From: Ilumatobacter coccineus YM16-304 | GTDB taxonomy: Bacteria > Actinomycetota > Acidimicrobiia > Acidimicrobiales > Ilumatobacteraceae | Length of the DNA stretch: 64,000 bases | Direction of reading: 5' to 3' | NCBI RefSeq assembly: GCF_000348785.1 | Contig: NC_020520.1 | Coordinates: 3,038,001 to 3,102,000 of the forward strand | Shown: positions 30,019-38,950 of the stretch, one piece after another | How the letters are laid out: each line of letters opens with the position of its first letter | Position numbering within the stretch: the stretch's first letter is position 1 | The notes under the pieces: model-generated | What the model was told of the DNA's origin: nothing | The model's database searches: none | The model's input: only the letters and a program-made list of their open reading frames with translations | Position numbers and translations under genes: made by a program

Positions 30019-30294
30019 TCAGCGACGCGGTTGCTGACCTCGGTGCCGCTCGGGCACGAGCCACCAGGTGCCGAGCCCGATGATCGCGAATGCCACCACC
30101 CACGGCGCCAGCGGGAACTCGAGGCGGAGCAGTCGGGTGATCGGCACGCAGAAGAACAGCGCGACGATGGCCAGCATCACGGCCGACACCCGCCAATCGC
30201 CCGACACCAACCGACGCACCCCGCCCCGCTTCCGCGCAACCTGGTTATTTCCATCCGGGACGGAGATAACCAGGTTGGGGTCGGGCGGGTGCAT
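30019..30294 (-). CDS. Small two-helix membrane protein
   Basis: About 91 residues if started at the ATG at 30294. Two hydrophobic helices (WRVSAVMLAIVALFFCVPI and a second ending IIGLGTWWLVP) with basic ends. No family recognised. The first 20 codons fall on a conserved 41-nt hairpin (30237-30277), so either the gene absorbed the element or the real start is an internal codon (GTG of VRRLVSGDW). Convergent with the DUF3558-like gene, with 7 bp between them. Confidence 0.6.
   Translation of the reverse strand: MHPPDPNLVISVPDGNNQVARKRGGVRRLVSGDWRVSAVMLAIVALFFCVPITRLLRLEFPLAPWVVAFAIIGLGTWWLVPERHRGQQPRR
30237..30277. repeat. 41-nt CCGGGAC hairpin, copy 2
   Basis: Arms CAACCTGGTTAT and ATAACCAGGTTG are perfect 12-bp complements; four more pairs (one G-T) bring the stem to 16 bp around the loop ATCCGGGAC. 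Same total length and loop core as 6155-6195, with six base pairs changed on both sides so that pairing is kept. Confidence 0.85.
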
Positions 30295-30358
30295 GCGGTC
30301 ACCGTAGCAAGCGCGAAATCTGCTGGGTCGGCGTGGCGGGACGTGCCAGGGTGACACT

Positions 30359-31195
30359 GTGACCGAAGCCGATGCGATCGCCGCCACGCCGCGGCCGGTG
30401 ACCGCGTCATCGCTCACTCACGAGCTCCGCGACCTCGGCGTCACCCACGGTGACGTCGTCATCGTCCACTCGTCGCTCTCGGCACTGGGGTGGGTCGCCG
30501 GTGGCCCGCAGTCCGCGGTCGAAGCGCTGCTCGCCGCCGTCGGTGCGGCGGGCACCATCGTGATGCCGACGCAGTCGGGGCAGCTCAGCGATCCGGCGAA
30601 CTGGTCCGACCCTCCCGTCCCGGCCGACTGGCTCGACGACGTGCGCGCCAACCTGCCCGCCTACGACGCTCATCTGACACCGACCCGAGCGATGGGGCAG
30701 GTCGTCGACTGCTTCCGGCAGCACCCTTCGACGATCCGCAGCCCGCATCCGCTCGTCTCGTTCGCTGCCAACGGCCCGGCCGCCGTCGACCTCGTCGCCG
30801 AGCATCCGGTGTCACCCGCATTCGGCCACACGTCGCCGCTCGCCCGCCTCTACGACGCCGACGCGCAGATCCTGCTGCTCGGCGTCGGCCACGGCAACAA
30901 CACGTCGCTGCACCTCGCCGAGCACCGCGCCGACTGGGTCGGCAAGCAGCACGTCGAGGAGTCGGCACCGATGCTCATCGACGGCGAACGCCAGTGGGTC
31001 ACCTGGACCGATCTGGAGGCGAACGAGGACGACTTCGATCAGATCGGCGAGGCGTTGGCCACCACCGACATCGAACGTGTCGGGCCGGTCGGCACCGGCG
31101 TCGCTCGCCTCGCCTCGCAGCGGGCGGTGGTCGACTTCGCCGCGACGTGGATGAGCGCCAACCGCCCGGCGTCGCTCGGCGACACGGCGACCTGA
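30359..31195 (+). CDS. AAC(3)-family aminoglycoside N-acetyltransferase-like protein
   Basis: A 278-residue acetyl-CoA-dependent transferase of the AAC(3) fold. Family blocks are visible: HELRDLGVTHGDVVIVHSSL, IVMPTQSG, PTRAMGQVVDCFR, RSPHPLVSFAANG, SPLARLYDADAQILLLGVGHGNNTSLHLAEH. The last carries the conserved histidine. Many chromosomal members are not resistance enzymes and act on unknown amines; nothing around it suggests a resistance cassette. Start GTG at 30359, since similarity begins right behind it. Confidence 0.9.
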   Translation: MTEADAIAATPRPVTASSLTHELRDLGVTHGDVVIVHSSLSALGWVAGGPQSAVEALLAAVGAAGTIVMPTQSGQLSDPANWSDPPVPADWLDDVRANLPAYDAHLTPTRAMGQVVDCFRQHPSTIRSPHPLVSFAANGPAAVDLVAEHPVSPAFGHTSPLARLYDADAQILLLGVGHGNNTSLHLAEHRADWVGKQHVEESAPMLIDGERQWVTWTDLEANEDDFDQIGEALATTDIERVGPVGTGVARLASQRAVVDFAATWMSANRPASLGDTAT

Positions 31196-31216
31196 GCCGG
31201 CGCCGCTCGCGAGTAG

Positions 31217-31879
31217 TCAGAACGGGCGGTCGCTGGGTGGTTCGGTGCTCGGCCCGACGTGCGCGTCGAGCCAGTCGCACACGTCGCGAGCACCTTCCCA
31301 GCACTCGCGGATCTTCTTCTCGGCCTGCTTCGTGTGCACCCACTTCGGAGCTCCGAAGTTCTTCGACAACATGAGTCCCTTGCGACGGATGAGTTCGATG
31401 CGAGGGTGTGTCTTGTCGTAGCCCCGGGGCGCCGTCTTCAACTCGTCGATCGCCCCGATCTCGTACTTCCGCTTCGCGGCGTCGGCGACGAGTCGAGCGA
31501 TCTCGTCGCCGGTCGCATCCGCGACGACGGCATCGCGAAACCGTTTGAGTTGGTCTCTCGCCATGGCGTAGTAGCCGATGCCGACCATGAGTCCGTCGGC
31601 CGAGAACTGCACGTACTGGCCGTGGCCACCCTCCGACTCGCCGTAGGCGCCCTGATGCGTCTTGTACGGCGGTTTGTTCTTCGAGAACCGCAGGTCGTTG
31701 TGCGGCCGGAACAGGTGAAATGGCCCGTAGTCGTCGAGCGCCTCGGTCAACTCCGTCATCGGGCCCTTGACGTGTTCGACGAATCGATGCTTGTTCTCGG
31801 CCCAGAACGCCTTCGAGTTGTCGTCGGCGAGTTGCTCGTAGAACTCGATCGCTTCCGAGGGAAATCCGGCGAAGGCCAT
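31217..31879 (-). CDS. DUF2461 family protein
   Basis: A 220-residue protein with the DUF2461 (TIGR02453) pattern: FYEQLADDNSKAFWAENKHRF at the start, then DLRFSKNKPPYKTHQGA and a GYYAMARDQLKRFRDAV segment. The family is widespread and of unknown role. ATG at 31879 gives MAFAGFPSEAIEF, the normal start. It is divergent from the HerA-like ATPase gene across only 36 bp, so they must share overlapping promoters. Confidence 0.9.
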   Translation of the reverse strand: MAFAGFPSEAIEFYEQLADDNSKAFWAENKHRFVEHVKGPMTELTEALDDYGPFHLFRPHNDLRFSKNKPPYKTHQGAYGESEGGHGQYVQFSADGLMVGIGYYAMARDQLKRFRDAVVADATGDEIARLVADAAKRKYEIGAIDELKTAPRGYDKTHPRIELIRRKGLMLSKNFGAPKWVHTKQAEKKIRECWEGARDVCDWLDAHVGPSTEPPSDRPF

Positions 31880-31915
31880 GACCCGCGACGGTATACCTCC
31901 ACTACTCTCCGGGCC

Positions 31916-34354
31916 ATGGCAGACCTCTTCCTGGGCGGAACGATCGACCCCTCCACGCACGAACGCACCACCGACGACGACACGTCGCACGTCCACGTGG
32001 CGACCGACAAGCTCACGACGCACGGCGTGATCGTGGGCATGACCGGCTCCGGCAAGACCGGCCTCGGCGTGATCGTCATCGAAGAGGCGCTGAAGTCGGG
32101 GCTGCCGGTCATCGCCATCGATCCGAAGGGCGACCTCACCAACCTCTGCCTCACGTTTCCCGATCTCGCTGCCAGCGACTTCCGGCCGTGGATCGACGAA
32201 GCCCAGGCGAACAACGCCGGCAAGACCCCCGACCAGTTCGCCGCCGACCAGGCCGCGCTCTGGACCAAGGGCCTCGGCGGTTGGGGCCTCGGCGGGGCCG
32301 ACATCGGTGAGCTCCGAGCGAAGACCGACTTCACGATCTACACGCCCGGCTCACAGGCGGGCGTGCCGATGAACATCGTCGGCTCGCTGCAGGTCCCCGT
32401 CGACATGAGTGATCCCGAGGTCGTCGGCGACGAGATCGAGGGGTACGTGTCGGGTCTCCTGGCGCTGGTGGGCATCGACGTCGACCCCCTGTCGAGCCGT
32501 GAGCACATCCTGCTGTCGAACCTGATCAACCACTCGTGGAGCGAGGGCAAGGCGCTCGACCTGATGACGTTGGTCGGGATGATCGCGACGCCACCGATCC
32601 GCAAGCTCGGCGTGTTCGAACTCGACCAGTTCTTCCCCGAGGCCGATCGCATGAAGCTGGCGATGCAGCTCAACGGTCTGCTGGCGTCGCCGTCGTTCGC
32701 GTCGTGGGCGGCGGGTCCTCCGCTCGACATCGACTCGATGATGTTCGGTCCCGACGGCAAGCCGCGCTGCGCGATCGTCACCACCGCGCATCTGTCCGAC
32801 GAGGAGCGCCAGTTCGTCACGTCGCTGATCCTGTCGAAGCTCGTCACCTGGATGCGCCGCCAGTCGGGCACCACCGACCTGCGCGCCATGCTCTACATGG
32901 ACGAGGTCGCCGGCTATCTCCCGCCCACTGCCAATCCGCCCACGAAGAAGCCGATCATGCTGCTCATGAAGCAGGCGCGTGCCTTCGGCGTCGGCGTCGT
33001 GCTCTCGACGCAGAACCCGGTCGACGTCGACTACAAGGCACTCTCGAACGCCGGCACGTGGATGATCGGACGGTTGCAGACCGATCGTGACAAGGCGCGC
33101 CTGCTCGACGGCATGTCGTCGGCGGCCGGTGGCGTCGACATCGGCGCGGTCGGCGACACCATCTCGGGGCTCGGCAAGCGCGAGTTCATGTTGCGCCGGG
33201 CCGGGAAGGACCAGCCCGAGGTGTTCACGACCCGTTGGGCGATGTCGTATCTGCGTGGACCGATGACCCGCGACCAGATCGAACAGATGATGTCGTCCGA
33301 GCGGGTGGAGGCCGAGACGGCCGCGGCACCTGCGGCGAGCAGTGGCATCGTCGGGAAACCCACGCCGGTGCCGGGCGCCGCCGCCCCCGAGCCGGCGCTC
33401 GCCGACGACGAGTCGGCGGTGATGCCCGAGACCGCCGACGGCGTCGCGATCCGCTACGTCGACGTCGCCGCACCCTGGCTACGCGACGTCGGCGGCGACT
33501 CACGCGGCCAGCGCCTCGATGCAGCCGTCGTGGCCCGCGTGGCGCTCCGCTACGACGAGACCAAGGCCGACCTCGTGCACGACGACGAGTTCGAGTGCGT
33601 CATCCATCCGCTCGGCGAGCAGGTCGACGTGTCGACGATGGTGCAGGTCGACTACGACGATCGCGACCTCCGCACCGACGCTCCCGATGGCGCCGTCTAC
33701 CTCCTGACCGAAGCGAAGGTGAAGAACAAGACGTTCTGGTCGGGCCTCGAGACCGACATCCGCGATCACCTCGTCCGCACGATGACGGTCGAACTCCCCA
33801 CCAACAAGGCGCTCAAGCTCTACGGCCGGCCGGGGGAAGACCCGGCCGAGTTCGAGGCTCGCTGCCTGAAGATCGCCGACGACAAGGCCGACGAGGAGAT
33901 CGCGAAGCTGCGCGACAAGTACGAGACGAAGGCCCGTCGCCTCCGCGACCAGATCGAGGCTGCCGAAGACCGTCTGGAGGTGCTCGAAGAGCAGAGTAAG
34001 AGCAAGCGCAACTCCGAACTGTTGTCGACCGCCGGTTCGGTGCTCGGCGGGCTGCTCGGCGGACGCAAGTCGAAGGGCGGACTGCTCGGCGGGCTGCTCG
34101 GCAAGGCCGGCACCGCGGCACGTCGACGCGGATCGACCAAGGCAGCGAGCGAACGCACCGAAGCGCAGGAGAACAAGATCGAGCGGCTCACCGCCGACGT
34201 CGCCGACCTCGAACTCGATCTCGCCGAGGACGTCACCGCGATCGACGCGAAGTGGATGGACGTCGCGAAGGAGACCGAGACGCTCACCGTCGGCCTGGAG
34301 AAGAGCGACGTCAAGGTGACGCAGATCGCGCTCGCCTGGCTGCCGGTCGAGTAA
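31916..34354 (+). CDS. HerA-like ATPase (DUF853 family)
   Basis: An 812-residue protein. Walker A GMTGSGKT is at residues 41-48 and Walker B-like LRAMLYMDEVAGYLPP near 325; ARAFGVGVVLSTQNPVDVDY and IGRLQTDRDKARLLDGM follow the HerA/FtsK-type motor layout. The last 250 residues include a charged coiled coil (about 660-710) and a glycine-rich GGLLGGRKSKGGLLGGLLG stretch (about 705-730), then a second coiled coil. DUF853 proteins are predicted DNA- or protein-translocating hexamers of unknown substrate; no NurA-type nuclease is adjacent. ATG at 31916 is the family start. Confidence 0.88.
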   Translation: MADLFLGGTIDPSTHERTTDDDTSHVHVATDKLTTHGVIVGMTGSGKTGLGVIVIEEALKSGLPVIAIDPKGDLTNLCLTFPDLAASDFRPWIDEAQANNAGKTPDQFAADQAALWTKGLGGWGLGGADIGELRAKTDFTIYTPGSQAGVPMNIVGSLQVPVDMSDPEVVGDEIEGYVSGLLALVGIDVDPLSSREHILLSNLINHSWSEGKALDLMTLVGMIATPPIRKLGVFELDQFFPEADRMKLAMQLNGLLASPSFASWAAGPPLDIDSMMFGPDGKPRCAIVTTAHLSDEERQFVTSLILSKLVTWMRRQSGTTDLRAMLYMDEVAGYLPPTANPPTKKPIMLLMKQARAFGVGVVLSTQNPVDVDYKALSNAGTWMIGRLQTDRDKARLLDGMSSAAGGVDIGAVGDTISGLGKREFMLRRAGKDQPEVFTTRWAMSYLRGPMTRDQIEQMMSSERVEAETAAAPAASSGIVGKPTPVPGAAAPEPALADDESAVMPETADGVAIRYVDVAAPWLRDVGGDSRGQRLDAAVVARVALRYDETKADLVHDDEFECVIHPLGEQVDVSTMVQVDYDDRDLRTDAPDGAVYLLTEAKVKNKTFWSGLETDIRDHLVRTMTVELPTNKALKLYGRPGEDPAEFEARCLKIADDKADEEIAKLRDKYETKARRLRDQIEAAEDRLEVLEEQSKSKRNSELLSTAGSVLGGLLGGRKSKGGLLGGLLGKAGTAARRRGSTKAASERTEAQENKIERLTADVADLELDLAEDVTAIDAKWMDVAKETETLTVGLEKSDVKVTQIALAWLPVE

Positions 34355-34411
34355 CCGCCCATCGCAGAGCGGCTCTCAGGAGCAGGCGGTCGCCGGACTC
34401 GGCGACGCCGA

Positions 34412-37162
34412 TCAGTTCACCGGCAGGTCGATCGGTGCACCAGCGGGTGGCAGCGCACTCCACGGCACCGGGCCGAGCCCGGCCTCGCGCCGAACCCGTT
34501 CGGCGTCGAAGAGCGGCGGACCGAACAAGATGCTCTCGGCTTCGCCGACCGGCATCGGACGTGCGAACAAGAAGCCCTGTCCGAGGGTGACGCCCGCCTC
34601 GATCGCATAGGCGAGTTGGTCGAAGGTCTCGATGCCTTCGGCGACGATGTCGAGCGAGAGCGCTCGGCCGATCGTCACGACCGACTCGACGATCGTCGAG
34701 TCGAACTCGTTCGCGGTCGCCGTCGCGATGAAGCTCCGGTCGATCTTCACGACGTCGACGGGCAGCTTCTGGAGGTACGTCATCGACGAGTAGCCGGTGC
34801 CGAAGTCGTCGATGGCGACCTTGACGCCTCGGCTGCGAACGGCGGCGAGCACGTCGCTCGCCCGCTCGACGTCGTCGAGCAGTTGCGATTCGGTCAGCTC
34901 GATCTCGAGCAGGCCCGGATCGGCGCCGGTGGCCGCCAGTGCTGCGTCGAGGTCGGCCACCAGTTCACCTTCGATCAGATGCCGACCGGAGATGTTGACC
35001 GCGAGCCGCATACCCGCACCCCGACCTGCCAACGTCCACTCGGCGATGCAACGGCACGCCGCCTCGAGCACCCAGCGTTCGAGTTCGAAGATGAGCCCGG
35101 AGCGCTCCGCGATGGGGATGAAGTCGGCTGGGGGAACCAGTCCGACTCCGGGCCGCTCCCACCGCACGAGTGCCTCGGCGCCCGCAGCGTGACCGGTGGT
35201 CATGTCGGCGAGCGGTTGGAGATAGATGCGCAGCTCGTCGTGCTGGATCGCCTGACGCAACGCGAGTTCGAGCTCGGCCTGCTGCTCGATCGAACGCTGC
35301 AGTTCCTTGTCGAACATCTCGACACGTCGTCGGCCGCGGCGCTTCGCCTGATACACGGCCGCATCGGCACGCTCGACCGCGGACATGGAGTGATCTCCGG
35401 GTTCGATCACCGTGACGCCGACACTCGCCGACACACCGAACAGTTGCTCACCGACGACGTAGGGCTGCTCGACCTGTTCGATCATGCGTTCACCGAATGT
35501 GATCAGGTTGCCCGTGTCGGCGACGTCGCTGATGACGATCAAGAACTCGTCGCCACCGAGGCGTGCCACGAAGTCGATCTCGCGGATCGAGCCGCTCAGA
35601 CGTTGGGCGATCTCACGCAACACGACGTCGCCGACCGCGTGACCGTGGGTGTCGTTGACGCTCTTGAAGCCGTCGATGTCGACGAACATCACACCGGTCG
35701 ACGTGACCTTGCCCGACGTCATGCCCGGCTTCGGCAGCGAGCGAAGCTCGCGGTCGAGGTACTCGAGCACGGCGAACCGGTTCGGGAGCCCGGTCAGGTT
35801 GTCGATCCGTGCCTCCTCGGCGAGGCGAGCCTCGCTCGCCTGCAGACGAGCGGTCAGCGCGGTCACGCGCTCCATCGAGGTGCGCATCGAGGCACCGACG
35901 TGCCCCGGGAGATCCTGCAACTCGGGCCCTTCGCCGTTCTCGGCCACGGCGAGCGCCTGCATGTGATCGTCGACGAGCGCGAGCGTGCTGGCCATGTCGT
36001 TGATGGCCCCCGTGACCTTGCGCACGTCGCTCGGACCCGCGAGTTCGAGCGGGTCCGCGGACAGTTCGCCGCTGCTGATCCGCTCGGCTTGGTCGCACAA
36101 GGCATTGAGCGGCTTGGCGAACGACCGGATGACGACCAGACCGAATGCAAGCGACGCGAGTCCGACGGCGGCGAAGAACAGCAGCGTCGACCGGTTGCGG
36201 TCGCTGGCGTTGCGCGCCCAGTCGTCGACTTCACCGCTGACCGCGTCGGCGCGGTCGACGCTGAACTCGGCGACCAGTTCGAGGTACTCGATGTGCCCGA
36301 GCAACGCATCGGTGATGCTGTCGAAGTCGACGGAAGCGAGTGATTCCATGCTGTCGAACGGCGTGGAATCCAGGCCCTCCGGCATGGCGGGCAGATCGGA
36401 GTACACGTTGCGCAACTGGGTGATGGCCACGGGGTCGACGCTCGATGCCGCGTCGAGCGCGTCGACATGGCGGATGCCGTCCGACATCATGTCGGACGGA
36501 GCCGAGGCGCCTTCGCCGAAGACGATGGAGCCGAAGGTCTCGGCCTCTTGCCGCGCGGTGAGGATCACGTCGACGACGAGGTTCAGACGACGCACGAGGG
36601 CGATCGCCTCCGGAGCGACGTACTCGGCGTCGAGCAACGTGCTGTTCGAGCGACTCAGCAGACTCTCGACGTAGGAGAAGGCGTTCTCGAAGCTGCGTTC
36701 GACGGTCTCGAACGTCGCCATGCCGTCGGCCGAGCGTGCCCCCTCGGTCTCGATGAGCTCGCGGATCGCCACGACGTCTTCGCTGCGTTCGACCGTGTCG
36801 GGCGAGGCCAACGACGCCTCGAGCGCGTCGAAGGCGGCGTCGAGACGAACGTCGTTCTCGGCGACCAGCGCGTCGAGGTCGAGGCCCAACATGCTCTTGA
36901 CGAGGTCGGGATCGAGCCCGAGTTCGTGGATTCGAACGAGACCCAACGAGGCGACGCGGTCGACTTCGAGCGGGACCAGGAGCGACGCTGCGCTCGCGTG
37001 GATGGCCGATGCCTCCGACAACGACGACGCCGCGTTGGCCGACTCGTTGTTGCGTTCGATCTCCCGGAAACTGAAGATGCCGACACCCAGCAGCGGGATG
37101 AGCAGGAGCGCGACCACGTAGACGGCGAGCGGCAGTCCTCCGAGGCGGCGCGAAACGAGCAT
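34412..37162 (-). CDS. Membrane GGDEF-EAL protein (cyclic-di-GMP turnover)
   Basis: A 916-residue sensor. It begins with a membrane helix (PLAVYVVALLLIPLLGVGIF), a roughly 280-residue extracytoplasmic helical domain, a second membrane helix, a HAMP-like segment (SFAKPLNALCDQAERISSGELS), then a GGDEF domain with intact ARLGGDEFLIV and an EAL domain with AEALVRWERPGVGLV and DDFGTGYSSMTYLQ. Both active-site motifs look complete, so it may make and break cyclic-di-GMP. The start at 37162 avoids an open-frame extension that runs into the tRNA gene. No receptor or target gene is next to it. Confidence 0.92.
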   Translation of the reverse strand: MLVSRRLGGLPLAVYVVALLLIPLLGVGIFSFREIERNNESANAASSLSEASAIHASAASLLVPLEVDRVASLGLVRIHELGLDPDLVKSMLGLDLDALVAENDVRLDAAFDALEASLASPDTVERSEDVVAIRELIETEGARSADGMATFETVERSFENAFSYVESLLSRSNSTLLDAEYVAPEAIALVRRLNLVVDVILTARQEAETFGSIVFGEGASAPSDMMSDGIRHVDALDAASSVDPVAITQLRNVYSDLPAMPEGLDSTPFDSMESLASVDFDSITDALLGHIEYLELVAEFSVDRADAVSGEVDDWARNASDRNRSTLLFFAAVGLASLAFGLVVIRSFAKPLNALCDQAERISSGELSADPLELAGPSDVRKVTGAINDMASTLALVDDHMQALAVAENGEGPELQDLPGHVGASMRTSMERVTALTARLQASEARLAEEARIDNLTGLPNRFAVLEYLDRELRSLPKPGMTSGKVTSTGVMFVDIDGFKSVNDTHGHAVGDVVLREIAQRLSGSIREIDFVARLGGDEFLIVISDVADTGNLITFGERMIEQVEQPYVVGEQLFGVSASVGVTVIEPGDHSMSAVERADAAVYQAKRRGRRRVEMFDKELQRSIEQQAELELALRQAIQHDELRIYLQPLADMTTGHAAGAEALVRWERPGVGLVPPADFIPIAERSGLIFELERWVLEAACRCIAEWTLAGRGAGMRLAVNISGRHLIEGELVADLDAALAATGADPGLLEIELTESQLLDDVERASDVLAAVRSRGVKVAIDDFGTGYSSMTYLQKLPVDVVKIDRSFIATATANEFDSTIVESVVTIGRALSLDIVAEGIETFDQLAYAIEAGVTLGQGFLFARPMPVGEAESILFGPPLFDAERVRREAGLGPVPWSALPPAGAPIDLPVN

Positions 37163-37223
37163 TGACGCAACATCGGCACTACCCGCCCCGCACTTGAGCC
37201 CGGAAGTGCGACACATTCGGACG

Positions 37224-37237
37224 GTCCCCGAGGGGAC
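37224..37237 (-). terminator. Short GC hairpin just after the tRNA
   Basis: GTCCCC, GA, GGGGAC, starting 3 bp from the 3' end of the tRNA in its direction of reading. No U-run follows. May help release or trim the tRNA transcript. Confidence 0.4.
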
Positions 37238-37239
37238 GG

Positions 37240-37313
37240 TGCCGACGATGGGACTCGAACCCACACTGCCGGCCACCTAAAGACCGTGCCTCTGCCAATT
37301 GGGCTACGTCGGC
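37240..37313 (-). tRNA. tRNA with anticodon UAG, type I (short variable arm)
   Basis: A complete cloverleaf: acceptor GCCGACG/CGTCGGC, D arm GCCCAATTGGCAGAGGC, anticodon stem CGGTC/GGCCG with loop TTTAGGT (U33, anticodon UAG, G37), variable loop GCAGT, T arm GTGGG-TTCGAGT-CCCAT, discriminator A, no encoded CCA. The anticodon reads CUA/CUN leucine codons. Leucine tRNAs of bacteria are type II with a long variable arm, which this lacks, and the D arm is also unlike a leucine tRNA. So the amino acid it carries is open. Located 78 bp upstream of the GGDEF-EAL gene on the same strand. Confidence 0.88.
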
Positions 37314-37409
37314 GCGACTCGCTGAGCCACGGCGCCCAATCTACGGGAGCCACCTCTCGCTGCACGAAGATGCTCCCCCGGCCGGGCGCCCAGTGCGTAG
37401 CCTGCCGAC

Positions 37410-38369
37410 GTGAGCAACGGCGCTCGGTGGGAGCGAATCGGAGAAGCGGTGGCGTGGCTCGTCGTCGCCGCCGTCGGCATGGTGATGCTCACGCAGACCA
37501 TCGGCTCCGACGGAACTCGGCTGATCGCCACGTTGCAGACGCTCACCCCGTACTTCCTCCCGGTCGTCGCCGCGATCGCTGCCATCGCGTGGTGGCGGCG
37601 ATGGCACGGTGTCGGCCTCACGGCATCGGCCGTCGGCACGGCGATCCTGCTGCTCGCGGTGCCGCTCGTCTTCCCGCCGTCGCAGCCTTCGCCTGCCGAC
37701 GGGGCGAGCGGCCTTCGGGTTGGCGCGGTCAACCTGTTGTACTCCAACGTCCGCACCGACGAGGTGGCCGACGAACTCGTCACCCACGACCTCGACGTGA
37801 TCGTGTTCAGCGAGTACACGGCCGAGCACCAGGCGGTGCTGCTCGATCATCCGATCGTCGACGACTTCCCGCATCGGGAGGATCGCGACGGTCTGCAGGC
37901 CGGCGGCATGGCGGTGTGGTCGCGTCATCCGCTGGAGCCCGACACCCCGCCCGGCACGATCAACTACTCGATCGACGTCGTGGCGCAGGGCCCCGACGGC
38001 CCGATCCGCATCCTCGCCGTGCATCCGCCGACGCCGATCTTCAACTTCAGCGGCTGGCGAGACGACCTCGCCCTCATCGGCGACGTCGCGAGTCGCGGCA
38101 CGAGTCCGACCCTCGTGATCGGCGATTTCAACGCCTCGTACTGGCATCCGGTGTTTCGCCGACTGCTCCGGCGAGGGCTGACCGACGCGCACATGGCCAA
38201 CGGTCGTGGATGGTCGACCTCGTGGCCGACCGACGAGTTCGTTCCGCCGTTCGTCCGACTCGATCACGCGTTGACCGGCAACGGGTTGGTGTCGACCGAC
38301 GTCGACAACTTCCGGGTGCCCGGCAGCGATCACACGGGCTTCGTGGTCACCGTGTCGCCAGCTCGCTGA
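37410..38369 (+). CDS. Membrane-anchored endonuclease/exonuclease/phosphatase family protein
   Basis: A 319-residue protein. The first 95 residues hold three membrane helices; the rest is an EEP-fold domain with LRVGAVNLLYSN, VIVFSEYT, TLVIGDFNAS (metal/catalytic DFN) and GSDHTGFVV (final D-H), so the metal-dependent hydrolase site seems complete and should face outside. Such proteins resemble actinobacterial EEP-family phosphodiesterases of unknown substrate. Start is GTG 37410. Its last 23 bases overlap the end of rdgB on the other strand. Confidence 0.85.
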   Translation: MSNGARWERIGEAVAWLVVAAVGMVMLTQTIGSDGTRLIATLQTLTPYFLPVVAAIAAIAWWRRWHGVGLTASAVGTAILLLAVPLVFPPSQPSPADGASGLRVGAVNLLYSNVRTDEVADELVTHDLDVIVFSEYTAEHQAVLLDHPIVDDFPHREDRDGLQAGGMAVWSRHPLEPDTPPGTINYSIDVVAQGPDGPIRILAVHPPTPIFNFSGWRDDLALIGDVASRGTSPTLVIGDFNASYWHPVFRRLLRRGLTDAHMANGRGWSTSWPTDEFVPPFVRLDHALTGNGLVSTDVDNFRVPGSDHTGFVVTVSPAR

Positions 38370-38931
38370 GCAGCGCCCGAAACGCGCGACCCCGATGGGA
38401 GATCGCGTGTTTCGCGTCGGCGCCCATCTCGCTGAACGTGAGACCGTCGGCCTCGTCGGGCACGAAGATCGAGTCGTAGCCGAAACCGCCGTCGCCACGC
38501 TCGGCGGTGGCGATCGTGCCGGGGCAGACGCCTTCGACGGCGAGTTCGGTGCCATCGGGCCAGACGACCATCGCCACGGTCTTGAACGCGGCGCGCCGGT
38601 CGTCGATCCCGCGCAGTTCGTCGAGCATCTTGGCCCGGTTGTCGGCGTACGAGCAGCCCTCCCCCGCGTAGCGAGCGGTGTAGACGCCCGGGGCACCACC
38701 GAGCGCATCGACCTCGAGTCCGGTGTCGTCGGCCACCGCTGGGAGCCCCGTCGCAGCGACGATGGCCGCGGCCTTGAGTCGAGCGTTGCCGACGAGCGTG
38801 TCGGCATCTTCGACCACGTCGGGCACCTCGGCGGGGCGCGGCAGCAGGTCGACGACGTCGGCGAGCAGCGCCTGGATCTCGGCGACCTTGTCGGGATTTG
38901 CCGATGCACAGACGAGCTGCGGGAGCGTCAT
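38347..38931 (-). CDS. rdgB: Non-canonical purine NTP pyrophosphatase (RdgB/HAM1)
   Basis: A 194-residue enzyme that hydrolyses dITP, XTP and related nucleotides to keep them out of DNA. Typical blocks: LVCASANPDKVAEI at the start, DDTGLEVDALGGAPGVYTARYAG in the middle, and FGYDSIFVPDE plus ISHRGRAFRAL at the end. It follows rph by 19 bp, the usual pair. Its 3' end overlaps the convergent EEP gene by 23 bp. Confidence 0.95.
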   Translation of the reverse strand: MTLPQLVCASANPDKVAEIQALLADVVDLLPRPAEVPDVVEDADTLVGNARLKAAAIVAATGLPAVADDTGLEVDALGGAPGVYTARYAGEGCSYADNRAKMLDELRGIDDRRAAFKTVAMVVWPDGTELAVEGVCPGTIATAERGDGGFGYDSIFVPDEADGLTFSEMGADAKHAISHRGRAFRALLSELATR

Positions 38932-38950
38932 GGCGATCTCGGTACTCAGC

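Noticed and set aside
30359-31195. Acquired antibiotic resistance gene
   Set aside because: The AAC(3) family has many chromosomal members of other function; there are no mobile elements or composition change around it.
37163-37276. N-terminal extension of the GGDEF-EAL protein
   Set aside because: It would run into the tRNA gene and push the first membrane helix inward; the ATG at 37162 directly precedes that helix.
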